A stretch of 64,000 nucleotides of DNA from Hawksworthiomyces lignivorus (taxonomy: Eukaryota > Ascomycota > Sordariomycetes > Ophiostomatales > Ophiostomataceae). Positions within the stretch are counted from its first letter, which is position 1. Every line of letters begins with the position of its first letter. Below the pieces are notes generated by a model. It was not told the DNA's origin. It made no database searches and saw only the letters and a program-made list of their open reading frames with translations. This document shows positions 33,190-43,777 of the stretch, piece after piece. The stretch covers positions 62,001-126,000 of the forward strand of contig NTMA01000119.1 of assembly GCA_002917075.1 (NCBI GenBank). Reading direction: 5' to 3'. Position numbers and translations under genes: made by a program.

Positions 33190-35011
33190 TTATTGTTTAT
33201 TTTATTACTCGTTTTCGTATCTACCGCTAAATTGCCCCTTAACTATTCTCCGTCGCCCCTGCAACCGGTCGCCCCTCCCCCTGTCTGCTGTTCTTCAGTC
33301 TCTCTCCAGCTCTGCGTTCTGCCCCTCTATTGTTGGCCCGTGCGACTTGGTCCCGTGACATTCATCTAAGGTGCGTCTTGGGAGAAAAGCGAGAACCAAA
33401 GAGGACAGACAGTATTAAAGGGGAGCTCGAATGCGAGCGCGCAATGGCAGCGGCCCTCTCTCTTAATTCGCTTCCTTACGCTCGGGACCTTAGGAGTGCT
33501 CTTGGTGCTTCATCAGCCCTACCAGCCATTGGGAATCTGTGGTCTATGTTCAGGACGGCTTTATTACAGTTGTATTCGTGCCTGGTGATCTAAGCCACAT
33601 GCGCTGCATTCCTCTGCTGCCTACTCCGTACTCCGTACCAAGCTTCATTTTGGGCGCCGTCGTTTCCCATTCCCAACCTTCTACTTGCTGCCAAGAAGTG
33701 CAGTTTTGACTTAAATTGGTTCTAGCAGGGAGTGCTGAGCCAGATCATTAGCAATAATTCATATAATTCATCAAGAACGAATTTGATAACATTGAACATG
33801 CTGCCTGTATCGCGGCATTCATTCAGTAGGACTTTGACCGCTCTCAACCTGGTCGCCAGCGGATATTCCCGACGGCGCTTCGGAGTATTCTTCTGCTAGC
33901 TGAGAACAAGTCCGATGTCTGAGCTAGTCATTAGAAACCTTCTGCTACAGTTATATCAGAATGCCAAAAGCGTGAAATCAATTTCCAATCCCTGATTCTT
34001 TCAAGAATTCTCCAGGCCACTTCTTCTGCCCCTGCCGAGTAGTCATTTCAAGTTCTGTATGTCTGACCCGCTAAGAATTAGCGACTGCGGCTTAGGCGCT
34101 CAGCGCTTCTTGCTTCGCAGCCAATGTTTTCTCGTCCACCACTGCACAGCATATGCGTATCTCTTCACTGCTCTCAATAATGAGTGTGATAAATCCGCAA
34201 AAAAAAAGCGTGTTTTCTCTGAACGGACCAAGGTCAAGTTTACTCCGCATGTGGCTTGTTTATTTCAGAATTAATGTCTTCTTCGTGCTCGTCCGAAGCA
34301 TACATTCAGGGAAATCGTTCTTACGGTTGAACAAGCAGACTGACAAATCCCGCCGACTGCAATTATATTCTCGATTTCATCATGTTTCGATTGCTTTTGT
34401 CATCAGTTTCTAGGATTGTTGTTGCGTGTCTCGTTGAATTTGTTCCCCTTGCGATTGAAGCTCCCAATTTAGTAGACAAACTCCCTACGGCGCCCTTCTC
34501 TGTAGTGAGACAGCCCCAATTAGGAAATTAAAGTCCGTCAACCTCTACTGCCAAATGGAGTAAGTTCTGCTTTAGTGTAACATGATTGGCTCAGCAGAGC
34601 AGCGCAGACCTCGTCTATGGCAAAACATTTCTCTTCCGTTTCTTGGAGAGACAGGGCTCTGGAGATGCCCTTTGAGTGTCTCTCTTCTTTGTTTGTTTGG
34701 TTTACGTGATTCAGACTTTCTGGGGAGGAATATTTCTCCTTCTGCTGTATTGGTAATGGAGGCTCTCCTCATTTCGGCGAATACGTCTCCTTTTTATATC
34801 GTACGTCTTTTGCTTTCTCTCTGTCGAGTGTCCTCCTCATGTTTCTACGATATGCTCCTTTCATGCTGTCATCCTACTACGCTTTGAGTTTACCAAGCCA
34901 CCTTAATTCCTTATAGGTTGCGGTTTTCTTTTTTTTTTTCCATTCTTTCTCTATTCCGTCTCCCTCTATCATTTCAACTGCTGTCCTATGATGGCTTGAT
35001 AGCATTACATC
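32676..35011. other. Intergenic region with T-rich low-complexity block
   Basis: 2.3 kb between the EB1 start and a decayed transporter. It contains a T-rich block (33111-33210) and a doubled TACTCCGTA (33622-33637). The remainder has many stops in all frames, and I see no coding exon. Confidence 0.5.
33111..33210. repeat. T-rich low-complexity tract
   Basis: About 100 bases of T with scattered A and G, built on TTTTTATTTTGATTA, which appears twice almost exactly around 33129-33160 and then degrades to TTTTTATTTTTTA. It has no coding value. Confidence 0.8.
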
Positions 35012-35512
35012 ATGACCTCTCCACAGAGCTCAATCCTGCTGAAATATTTAGATGTCGAAGCCGGTGCTGCACCTGTCCTCACCACTGCTCCAGGTGGCGG
35101 AAGTGACAATACTGTCAATGTCGAAGACGCAGCTGAAAAGTCGGGCCTTCCTACTAGTCTGGACAACACCGGGGGAGCGGCAGCACCCATAGCTCCGCCG
35201 CCTCCTCCAAACGGCGGCACGCTTGCCTGGCTCCAAGTCTTGGGTGCCTTCTTTCTCAATTTCAACACATGGGGCATCGTGAACTCGTTTGGCGTCTTCC
35301 AGGCAGAGTATTCGACGGGGCTCCTGAGCACTTCGTCCCAGTCTGATATCTCCTAGATCGGCAGCATACAGGCCTTCCTCATGCTCGTAATTGCTGTGCT
35401 ATGCGGGCGGGCGCTGGACGCCGGCTACTTTTACGTGGACATCGGTGCCGGCATGGTGTTCATCCCCGGCGTGGCCATCGTCGGCACCCCTATCTGGTAC
35501 AACAGATAACAG
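35012..35512 (+). pseudogene. Decayed MFS monocarboxylate-type transporter, 5' part only
   Basis: An intact start (ATG 35012) leads into a disordered N-terminus and then a clear first membrane helix of the MCT/MCH subfamily (WLQVLGAFFLNFNTWGIVNS, FGVFQAEY). At 35354 a TAG stands where this family normally has Trp (SDIS-stop-IGSIQAFLMLVI). The same frame resumes with a second helix and CGRALDAGYF, then skips about 35 residues to GAGMVFIPGVAIVGT, a motif from a later helix, and ends at a TAA (35510-35512). Only about a quarter of a normal 450-residue transporter remains. The gene is broken by one nonsense change, one internal deletion and loss of its 3' end. It points tail-to-tail at the decayed regulator next door. 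Confidence 0.8.
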
Positions 35513-36116
35513 AGCTGAAGTCGAGATGAAGCCATCAGCCGAGGCTTGGCAAGAGGGAAATGGAAGATGAACTGGTGTGATATTCTGTAGGCGAAGACGT
35601 TCCTCCAACTCGGCGAATGCCTTTAGACTAGACTGGAATTGCCTTGCACGGCTGGCCATAGCCTTGGAATACATGGCTTCGGTGGTGACGACCAGAAGAA
35701 TCCAGCACTGTCCTCGGAATCTGGTTGTTTATTGACAGAGAAATAGGCGGTTGAACTCTGTCACCAACGGATGATGAAGGGCTGCCGTGTGACGCGGTAG
35801 GGCACGAGGCCTAGTTCGTGGCGGCAGCATTCTCTAATAGCTGTGACCACGACCCACCTTCCGCAGGACTGGAGGTAGACGGAGGAGACGACACTTTCTT
35901 GGCCTTGCTCTTCGGCTGATTGTACGTGCATTTGGCGCCAGCATTGCGTTCTAGACACTGTAGACACGGCTCCTCGCGTGAGCAACGAATCTTCCGGGAA
36001 CGGCATTGCCAACAAGAGACAGCCTCGCGGATTCGAGGCCGTTTGCGCCCTACTTTTTTCCGTGTTTCTTCTTCAAATGCGTCGGAACTGAGATGGCTGA
36101 ACATCAACGTAGCCAT
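35510..36116 (-). pseudogene. Decayed Zn(II)2Cys6 transcription factor fragment
   Basis: From about 36116 the minus strand encodes a fungal binuclear zinc cluster: CWQCRSRKIRC, SREEPC, LQC and a final Cys (spacing C-2-C-6-C-5-C-2-C-8-C), preceded by a basic stretch (RKKVGRKRPRIRE). The frame stops at 35811 (NAAATN-stop). Further protein-like segments in shifted frames follow (ELGLVPYRVTRQPFIIRW, and FQSSLKAFAELEERLRLQ near 35620) and fade at about 35515, where the transporter fragment begins. The regulator is therefore truncated and carries stops or frameshifts. One alternative is a short functional protein of about 100 residues; another is an unrecognised intron at the stop. The nearby start context has no obvious defect. 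Confidence 0.65.
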
Positions 36117-37948
36117 ATTGGCATGATTCGTTGTCCGAAATATTCAGCTTAGAAAGAGCTAGTAGTTGAGGAAGAGGTTTCGGAAACGATCAGTGAAGAG
36201 AATCAAATCGATCGTTTACTGAGACGAGCAAAAGGGCATAAATATCAATCCATGCAGTCGAAAGTATATTAATAGTTTAGATACAGCGATGCTTTGACAT
36301 ACAGGATATCCGCTTTAGATAGTGGTGCTAAAGGGCAGAACCATTGGATTTTTGTAGGCGAATGCGAAGTAATGCTATTGCTAGAAAAGTCAGGTCGAGG
36401 CTGAGTGGCGATTTAGGAAGGTTGAAGAGGAAGGATCCTTTGGGAGCGGATTCGAGAGCTAGGAAAGAGCCCCGCCGCCCAGACGATCGACAGCCAGAGG
36501 AAATAGCGGCCGAATTTAAGTTTACTGCTCAAGCCACAACACTATCGATCGCCGTAAACGAACCGGGTCAAAGATCGCATTGATTATTTGCATGCTAAGA
36601 CTGGTCTTCACCGCCGGCCGTTTTCTTTGGCTGCTGGTGATGTGAGATATATTTATGAATATAGAGAGTATCTTGGTGGAACCTAGGCTCATTTACTCTC
36701 GTTAGATTCCGAAGCTACAGCCTTCAGAAGTATGCTAGCCCGGTTCAGCACCTAGCCTGTTCAGTTGCTCCATTGGAAGAGTAACAGTGCATATAGAGTG
36801 CTCTACGCCGTATCGTACCGCTGTTTACAAGGCTGTCTACGAAGGGCCATTGAGGTCAGTGGAGCTCGTCGGCTCTCAGACTTGGCTTGACGAAAAGGTA
36901 TCAATATCGTACTTGAAGGAATAGGGTATTACAATTGTACGTGGGAGATTTTACACGCTCATTAACGTGGAAGAACACTACACCCACAAGAGACACCGAT
37001 ACCATTGGCAAATACGTGGTCAAGACATTCCGCCATCATCCTGTCGCCATCCTAGACACAGGGTTACGAACACGCACGCGCATATACTTCGTAGACACCC
37101 TTCATGGTACATAGAGATGACAGAAAAGACCACAAGTAACTATGACCCCCGACGTTGATGACGTCCATCTGTTAGTTGGCTTCTATTGTGGTAAATATTT
37201 ACGAGACTGTCAAATGCAAATCACGAATATCATATGCTTTTGCAGATATCTAACAAGGTTATCAGAGGCTTCTTAGTTCGGCCTTGACATCTGTTATCTT
37301 GTTTATATTCTCACTTAACAACGGCGGCTATCTAGGAACGGTACTTTGTCGAAGTGGAATTGTTATGGTATTTAGATTTTTAAAAACATGCGTAAAGGAA
37401 TACTACTAGTAACTTCTCTCAGCAGGAATTCGCCGTCGTTTCCTATCTTGAACATCACCGGCGACGCTAATTTTATGTCGGCCTGGGAATACAAGCTATC
37501 CCTTTCGCTTCGGAATTTATCTGTGGTGGAGAGAGATACGGAGCTTTGATCTCTTACTTTTAGAAAAATTGAGACACTGTGAGGAGCAGTGGTCTACGTC
37601 GTAAAAGTAGGTAGAGTCTACTTTTGACTCTGCTTGGATGGGCGTGAAAGAATTGACGAACAGGAATCATATAGTATGAAAATCGGCTTAAAATGTGCAA
37701 TGACTAATTTTATGAACACAGAACCATAGATTCATGCAAATTTGATGTGGTCCATTTTCTCCTATGTAGTGAGATACTGTAGCACTTCAAATAAAGGCCA
37801 CCTAGGCAAAATAAAATATAATGCCGAAAGGAATGAAAAAATGATGTCGAGAGGAAGGCCTGTCGCTCTTTCTCGTAGAACATAAGTATAGAAATAACAT
37901 AAAAGAAGCACACCCCGTTTCCCAATCAATCGCTCTAGCTATCTACAT
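36117..37948. other. AT-rich intergenic region
   Basis: 1.8 kb upstream of the regulator fragment and downstream of the G1-like gene. All frames are short. I see no known element, though the density of stops would also fit an old, mutated insertion. Confidence 0.45.
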
Positions 37949-38950
37949 TCATGTCGACGTGATGGTCAGGTCGGAGCCGGTCTGGTCGACCTTGCACAAC
38001 GCGTGTTCTGTGGTGAAGTTGGCCGTGCTGGTGTCGAAATGGACGGTGGAGGAGTCCATGCGCTCGCCCTCAAGCATGGTGAATTTCACGGGCTCCCAGG
38101 CGGCAAAGAAGTCGCCGGGTCCGGCGTTGTAAGGCACGAGGTCCTCGACGAACCACGACACAGTCGTGCCGCACATGCTGCCGCCAGTGTTGACATTCTT
38201 GTCAAACGCCTCCTCAGTGCGGTTTAGGTTGGACCAGTTGCTTGACAGTGTTAGCGTATGAGCTGGAAAGAGAGAGAAAGGGAAAAAAAGAAAATAACAT
38301 AGAGATGTGTAAAACCCGATATATAACAAATTACTTACATGTTGACCACCGAGTCTGAGACGATGGAAACGCGAACCTTGACAAGCTCGCCTGGCGCCAC
38401 GCTGGCGATGCGCACGGCGTAGACGTGGTTGTTGAACTCAACAAAAGGAACGTGCTGCTGCGTTCCGTTTTGGAAGACCTGAATGTGGCGATACCTGTCA
38501 GCAGAATTTCATACAGAAAGCAGGAGTAAAAACAAGAAGAAATTGGAGGTCTAGAGGCTCGAAAGACCAGTCACATACCGTGGCATAGATGCCGGCGCGC
38601 ACGGCCTCGGGGCAGTTGATGCCGTCGATGCCGGCCGACACAGCGATGCGCGGTGTCACATCCGGCTGTCGTGTCCAGTTGAAGAGCGGGCGCGAGGAAA
38701 CCTTGGGGACGGCAAAGACAGCCGTCACAGCCACGTACATGGGTGCGTCAGCAGGGCCGCTCTCGTAGGCACCGCAGGTGGTCGTGTTGGAGTTGTTGTT
38801 GGTCTCGGTCCGGTTAGGTGAGGCATCCGGTACCAGCCGGACAAATTCGGGCACGATCAGCTCAAGGTCGGCATCCGCGGCAACGGGTGCTGCGTAGCTA
38901 AGACGCGCAGCCAGCGCAGTGGCCACGGAGAATAGAGCGGCAGTCCTCAT
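37949..38950 (-). CDS. Secreted peptidase G1 (eqolisin)-like protein, catalytic Gln absent
   Basis: Three exons: 38579-38950, 38339-38478 and 37949-38240, giving 267 residues. Start ATG 38950 opens a signal peptide (MRTAALFSVATALAARLSYA). The fold markers of peptidase family G1 follow in order: VFAVPKV (first strands), GIDGINC, a central strand region (HVYAVRIASVAPGELVKVRV), NWSNLN and CGTTVSWFVEDL, where E is the catalytic glutamate. In scytalidoglutamic peptidase the catalytic Gln53 lies six residues after the Cys of GIDGDTC; here that position is Ala (CPEAVRA), and the Trp before GIDG is also missing. The protein is therefore probably inactive, or acts differently. Asn-x-Ser/Thr sites near the N-terminus suggest glycosylation. 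The third exon uses an AAG acceptor 10 bases after a GCTAAC branch point; other acceptors break the frame. Confidence 0.8.
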
Positions 38951-41102
38951 GATGATTGTGTATGGTAGATAGGACAGGGAGATTGACAAGACAACAACAC
39001 CTCACGAGTACTAATATAAATCAACAACTAGCAGAGCTTCAGCAGCACCCCACAATAATAGATCCAAGATCAAAGAGAGAAAGGGAACAGAGGTTAGGAA
39101 GCAAAGAAAAGGGAGAGAAGAGGAGGGAGGATAGCAGCTTCCGACAGAGAACGAAGTCCCACTTGCGTCTTCTTATAGCGGCCCAAGTGAGATAGGCAAG
39201 GAATAGAGCAGGAGGCAAAAGAAAAGCCAAAGACACTATAATTTCTCCAGAAAAGCTCTTTAACCTGAGGGCAAGCCAAGACAGCTGTCTCCCACCTTGC
39301 ACCGGCGGCCAATGATCACACCTGCACAAGGGGAATTGGTGGGCGCCGTCTTATGCCAAGGTGCCTCTCGTCAGTTTTCTTTATTATCAAACTTATTATC
39401 GAACTTATTATCTATCTAAGCACTCCTCTTCTCAACTAGCTCCCACTTGGCAGTTCATATTTACTATGCTAGCTCCTAGTCTCACGAACAGCTCCCTGCA
39501 TGTCGTTTGATTGTTCAAGCAGCTCATGTGCCTCGTTTCTTGATCGTTTTTTATTCCTTTTTACTTTTTGCGGTATGCGAATATAAAGTGGTCCGGTAAA
39601 GGACCACCAGCCAAGAGTGTAAAAGGGGGTAAAAGGGACTTGGGCAGAACGGGTAAGTAGCTCTCCCATTCAGCATTTCTCCATGTATAACTTTTGTTTC
39701 TACTTTAATTCTTCCCCCGCATTTTCCCTCCCCTTTTAGCAGCCTGTTCTGGAACGCCGCCTCGAGGGCGGTGGTTTCGGGGTTTTTTTTGCTAGTGTCT
39801 TATTTATTCTATTTAATCTCATATTGGCACAACGTGTCGGCCGATATTGGTCTAGCTGAGAAGCGAGCCAATCTCCAAATAGATCCTGGTGCAAAGGTTA
39901 AACAAGGAGTACCAGTTTTAATAAACTCTGCAAGCTTTGGCGGTGGAAGAGCCAGGACCGCGATAGCTCGACGCAAGCCAATGGAGGTTGTTGACCTCGG
40001 GCCTGGACCGAGAGCTGCGTCTCTAACGCTGCAGCTTGCAGCTTGCTTTACTAATAAAACGTGTGCTTGTTCATAAAGAAGGATAAGCAAATTTATTTCT
40101 TGCAGTTGAGTTTAGAAAGAGTCTCTTTGCGAACAGTATGTTTCGAATTTCTAATCTTTAGAAATAAATATGCTTGCGGACGTGGCATGTGTTTTTCAAG
40201 AACCTGTTCGTCGTGTCTTCGGACTCACAATGAAGCCAGAGACGACAAGTTATATGCAGGATAAACGAACATAAAGAAGCCCTACATACGCACGGTATGA
40301 AACGCGGGGAAGAGACAGAGCCCCGTCTTGCTTGGCTTTGTTGCTCTCTCGAGGCTGGGAAGTTGAAAGTGTGTTACCCGAAAGCATCTCCTCATGTTTA
40401 CATTTCAACTATCTATTTCATCTGCTGGTTGTGGCGTCTGAGGATAAGCTGACGAGGGGAAATGAAATGGCCCCCTGATGCGAACACGAAATTAAAGACA
40501 AGATAAAGAGGCGAGGGCTATCGACGACGACGGCCATCGGCAGATATTAGGCATGGTTCTCGGTTTGTTCTAAAGCTCTTCTTTTCATCTTTCTTTGCAT
40601 TGGAGCGCCTGCAGCTGGTAACTGCATCATTTCCTGGATTTTCTCAAGTTCTGCACCCAATTGTCTTCGCCCCTTCCAAACGAAAGTCGTGCAATACTGT
40701 TTAACGTTGTTTAAAAGGGTAAAGGCGAGTTTAACAAAACATAGCTAGAACGCTCCGGACTTTGCCCATATCCTCCCACCCCTTAACCCCATTTACCCGG
40801 CAATTTGGAAGCCGCAGCGTGGATCGACTGCATTTGCCGTCTTCGAAGAACGGCTCTTGGTTTTGCTACTGAGACTAACTAATCTTCGGTGCACAATACA
40901 GGTTGCGATTTTGCCTTTAGGAGACACAGAGGAATGGGGATCCGGAGCAAATTTACGAAAAGGAGGTCAGATTCGGCAGTGGCGCCTGTCGCTTCGACTT
41001 GTCGAGAAAAAAGAAAACCATCCCACATTATTGCAGTGTGATATTGCATCGCTTCATTTGCTATTGGCGGAGATTTGGGGAAGATGAAGCAGGGACACAC
41101 GT
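38951..41102. other. Intergenic region between the G1-like gene and prolidase
   Basis: 2.2 kb. It includes the upstream region of the G1-like gene and the 3' side of the prolidase gene. A 101-codon frame at 39771-40076 has no recognisable feature. No repeats or RNA genes were seen. Confidence 0.5.
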
Positions 41103-42986
41103 CTAGTTTGAACCGCTGATAATCTTCTCCAGCTCTTCTGGGTCTTTGACTGCTGTCGTGAGATTCTCGCTGCCGGTAGCCGTAATCACTATATTGTCCT
41201 CGATTCTGTATACATTAGAATCAACAAAAATCAGACAACAGCAAGAGAGCGCACTGTAGGGGACTTACCGGACTCCGCCGACATCCCAGTACTTGTCGAG
41301 CACAGCCTCGTCGATGTACTTTGAGTGCGCAGGGTCCTTCAAGTACGGGCGGATGATGAACTCGCAGAAGTAGACCTAGACGGAGAGGCGTTAGAAAACT
41401 GAAAGCCATATTTTCCGCATGCAAGTTAACCTACGCCTGGCTCGACAGTGATCACGCTTCCAGCAGGGAGCTTGCCGCGGACACGCAGGTAGCGGAAGAG
41501 GGGGTCTGTGTCGTTGTAGTTGGCGTGGCCGCCGGTGTCGTGGGTGTCCATGCCGAGGTAGTGGCCGAGCCCGTGGGGGAAAAAGGCGACGCTGGTGCGG
41601 CTGCTCAGGATGGCGTCTTTGTCGCCCTTGAGGATGCCCAGCTTCAGCAAGCCATCGATGGCCACGCGGTGGGCGTGCAGGTGGACGTCATCCCAGACGA
41701 CGCCCTCCTTGAGCATGGCAATGCACTCGAGCTGCATCTGCAGGACGATGTCGTAGATGGCACGGGACTCGGGAGAGAAGCGGCCGGAGATGGGGAATGT
41801 GCGGGTCTAGGGAGAATCAGCAGACGCGAAGACTGAGGAGTGGCAGGAGAAGATGGAGAGAGGCAATGCCCCCCCCCGGGGGGCGGGGGGCGGGCGGGGG
41901 GGGGGGAGGGCCGCTCACAATATCCGCAGCGTAGCAGTTGTGCTCGGCGGCGGCGTCCACCAGCAGATTCAGCTTGCCAGCCAGCGGCTGGTTGTTCTTG
42001 ACATAGTGCAGGGTGGCGGCGGCGCGGCCGCTCGCAAAGATGCCGTGGTAGGCCTGGTTGCGCAGGCCGGCCGAGACGCAGTGGCCGAGGAAGACGCCGT
42101 CGAGCTCCTGCTCACTGGCCGCGTTGCGCACGCGCTCCAGCACGGCCCGGTGGGCGGCGCTGGAGACGTCGTTGGCGAGGGCCAGGAGGGCCAGCTCGTA
42201 CTCGGACTTGACGACGCGGCACTCGTCGATGGCCTCCTTCAAGAGGGTGACGTTGGTCTCGTCAAACTCGAGGAAGGTGATCTCGTCGTCGACCTGGCCG
42301 GCCATGGCAAAGACGACGGACTTGCCCTTCTGCTCCGACGTCGTGGCGCCGATCCGCGCCAGGAACGGGTTCACCTCCGCCACGTACTTGACCTCGTCCA
42401 CGTCCCACTGCTGCAGGGCCTCGTCTGCCGTGACCGGCAGCCCCGACCAGATCACCGACTCGGGGTCGATGGGCGGGATAAACAGGGTGGACTTGTCCGC
42501 GGCCACATCATAGATGAAGTAGGAGTCGGATAGGTCTGAGCCCGTCAGGTAGTAGAAAGGCCGGCGCTGGCGGAACGGCTCCGGCTCGTCATTGTCTTCG
42601 AGCAGCTTAGTGTGGCGGCTCTCAAGGTAGATGACAGCCCGGTGTGGGGCGCCGTCGCCGTTGTCCGGGAATTTGGAACGGATGTAGTCGGCGACCCGTC
42701 TGGCATTGGCCTTGGCGGGATATTTGCCTTTGAGGATCTTGTCGTACGGAGCCATTCTGGCTGAAGGTGAGGGTAGTGTCGAGGGGGGTTTCGATGAAGA
42801 GATGGAGCTCAGTCGGCGACTGGTCGTATAAATCGATCTCTGTTGTGATGCGGAAAAGCTTCTTGGCAACAGAATTGTACCTCTTGCACAGCAGGTGAAA
42901 ATTTGCGCTTGAGTATTCTTCTTCTGGATAGGAATTGATTGGAAAAATGCCAATCTTGCACGTCCCAGACCGGAGACGAGCCGCAT
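41103..42986 (-). CDS. pepP: Xaa-Pro aminopeptidase/prolidase (M24B), possible dual targeting
   Basis: Exons (minus): from 42755 or 42986 down to 41919, then 41435-41806, 41269-41375 and 41103-41205. The ATG at 42755 ([20 protein letters not shown]) matches the usual start of cytosolic fungal PepP and gives 472 residues. An in-frame ATG at 42986 adds 77 residues rich in Arg and Ser with almost no acidic residues, as in a mitochondrial presequence. The creatinase-like N-terminal domain (about 1-190) is followed by the pita-bread catalytic domain. Metal ligands are visible: Asp in [10 protein letters not shown], Asp in AADITRTFP, His in [13 protein letters not shown], Glu in VEPGVYF and Glu in RIEDNIVIT. 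The enzyme removes residues next to proline, in peptide turnover. The first intron holds a long G/C homopolymer. All junctions keep frame. Confidence 0.93.
41869..41910. repeat. C/G homopolymer tract inside prolidase intron
   Basis: Nine C then runs of G broken by single C (plus strand), within the 112-base first intron (41807-41918) of the prolidase gene. The tract lies close to the splice donor. Confidence 0.85.
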
Positions 42987-43777
42987 GAGACGCCGAAGAG
43001 ACGGGATTGGAGGGGCAAATTAGTTTCAAGCTGCAGCTTCGGCTTGTATGTTATAGAGTCCGGTAACAAAAGAGGCCGAGAACACTAGATACACAACAAG
43101 CGCTTGCCAATTATCATGAAATTTCCGTGGCCGAGACAAACCGAGGCGTAGCGGACCGAAAAAAGAGAGTGGGGATCGCAGGATGGCTTTTTGTATCGGG
43201 GAAGAAGACGTTCAAGACGTTTATACACGGCTCACATTACATGGAATTACGTGACGAAAGTCGCATCCAGTGGAGTTGGTGGGGCGGGGCAGAGGACGGC
43301 AGATAAGCGATAAGGAAATAGCAATTAAGCACCTGCCAGAAGGAGTGCCATATCGCCCATATTCCCCTCTTATGGTGACATGGGTCTTTTCACTGCAGCC
43401 ATCAGCCATTTATCGTGGGTATGTAGTTTAGCAACACAAGCCCTCAATAGAGTGCAGACATCGATTTAATTATTCATAATCTGGGCGTTTTCCGCCTTTT
43501 GAATTTTGTGGCTCATAAAAAAAAAATAGGATAGGCTCGTAAACGTAAAAATATCATGACCGAAATGCACGAGGAAGCTAGAGAAGGCATTGCAACTCCC
43601 AAGATGCTGATGATCTATCCAAAGGCAAGAGGTACTCGATAGAACCCAAACGTCTCTCCTGGAGTACCAGCTGTCTTATATACCAAGGGTATAGGTCCAA
43701 TTCGGACTTGCATGATGCGAATAAAATTGGTATGGTCTCATCCACCGTTCTTCTTTTTCTTCTTTCGCTTGCTGTCA
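42987..43777. other. Intergenic region, prolidase promoter
   Basis: 790 bases between the prolidase start and the 3' end of the cyclin gene, both on the minus strand. It contains an A9 run at about 43518-43526. No coding exon was seen. Confidence 0.5.

Noticed and set aside
35399..35510. Extension of the regulator fragment across the transporter fragment
   Set aside because: These bases are clearly the transporter in the opposite direction; the minus-strand reading loses regulator similarity at about 35515.
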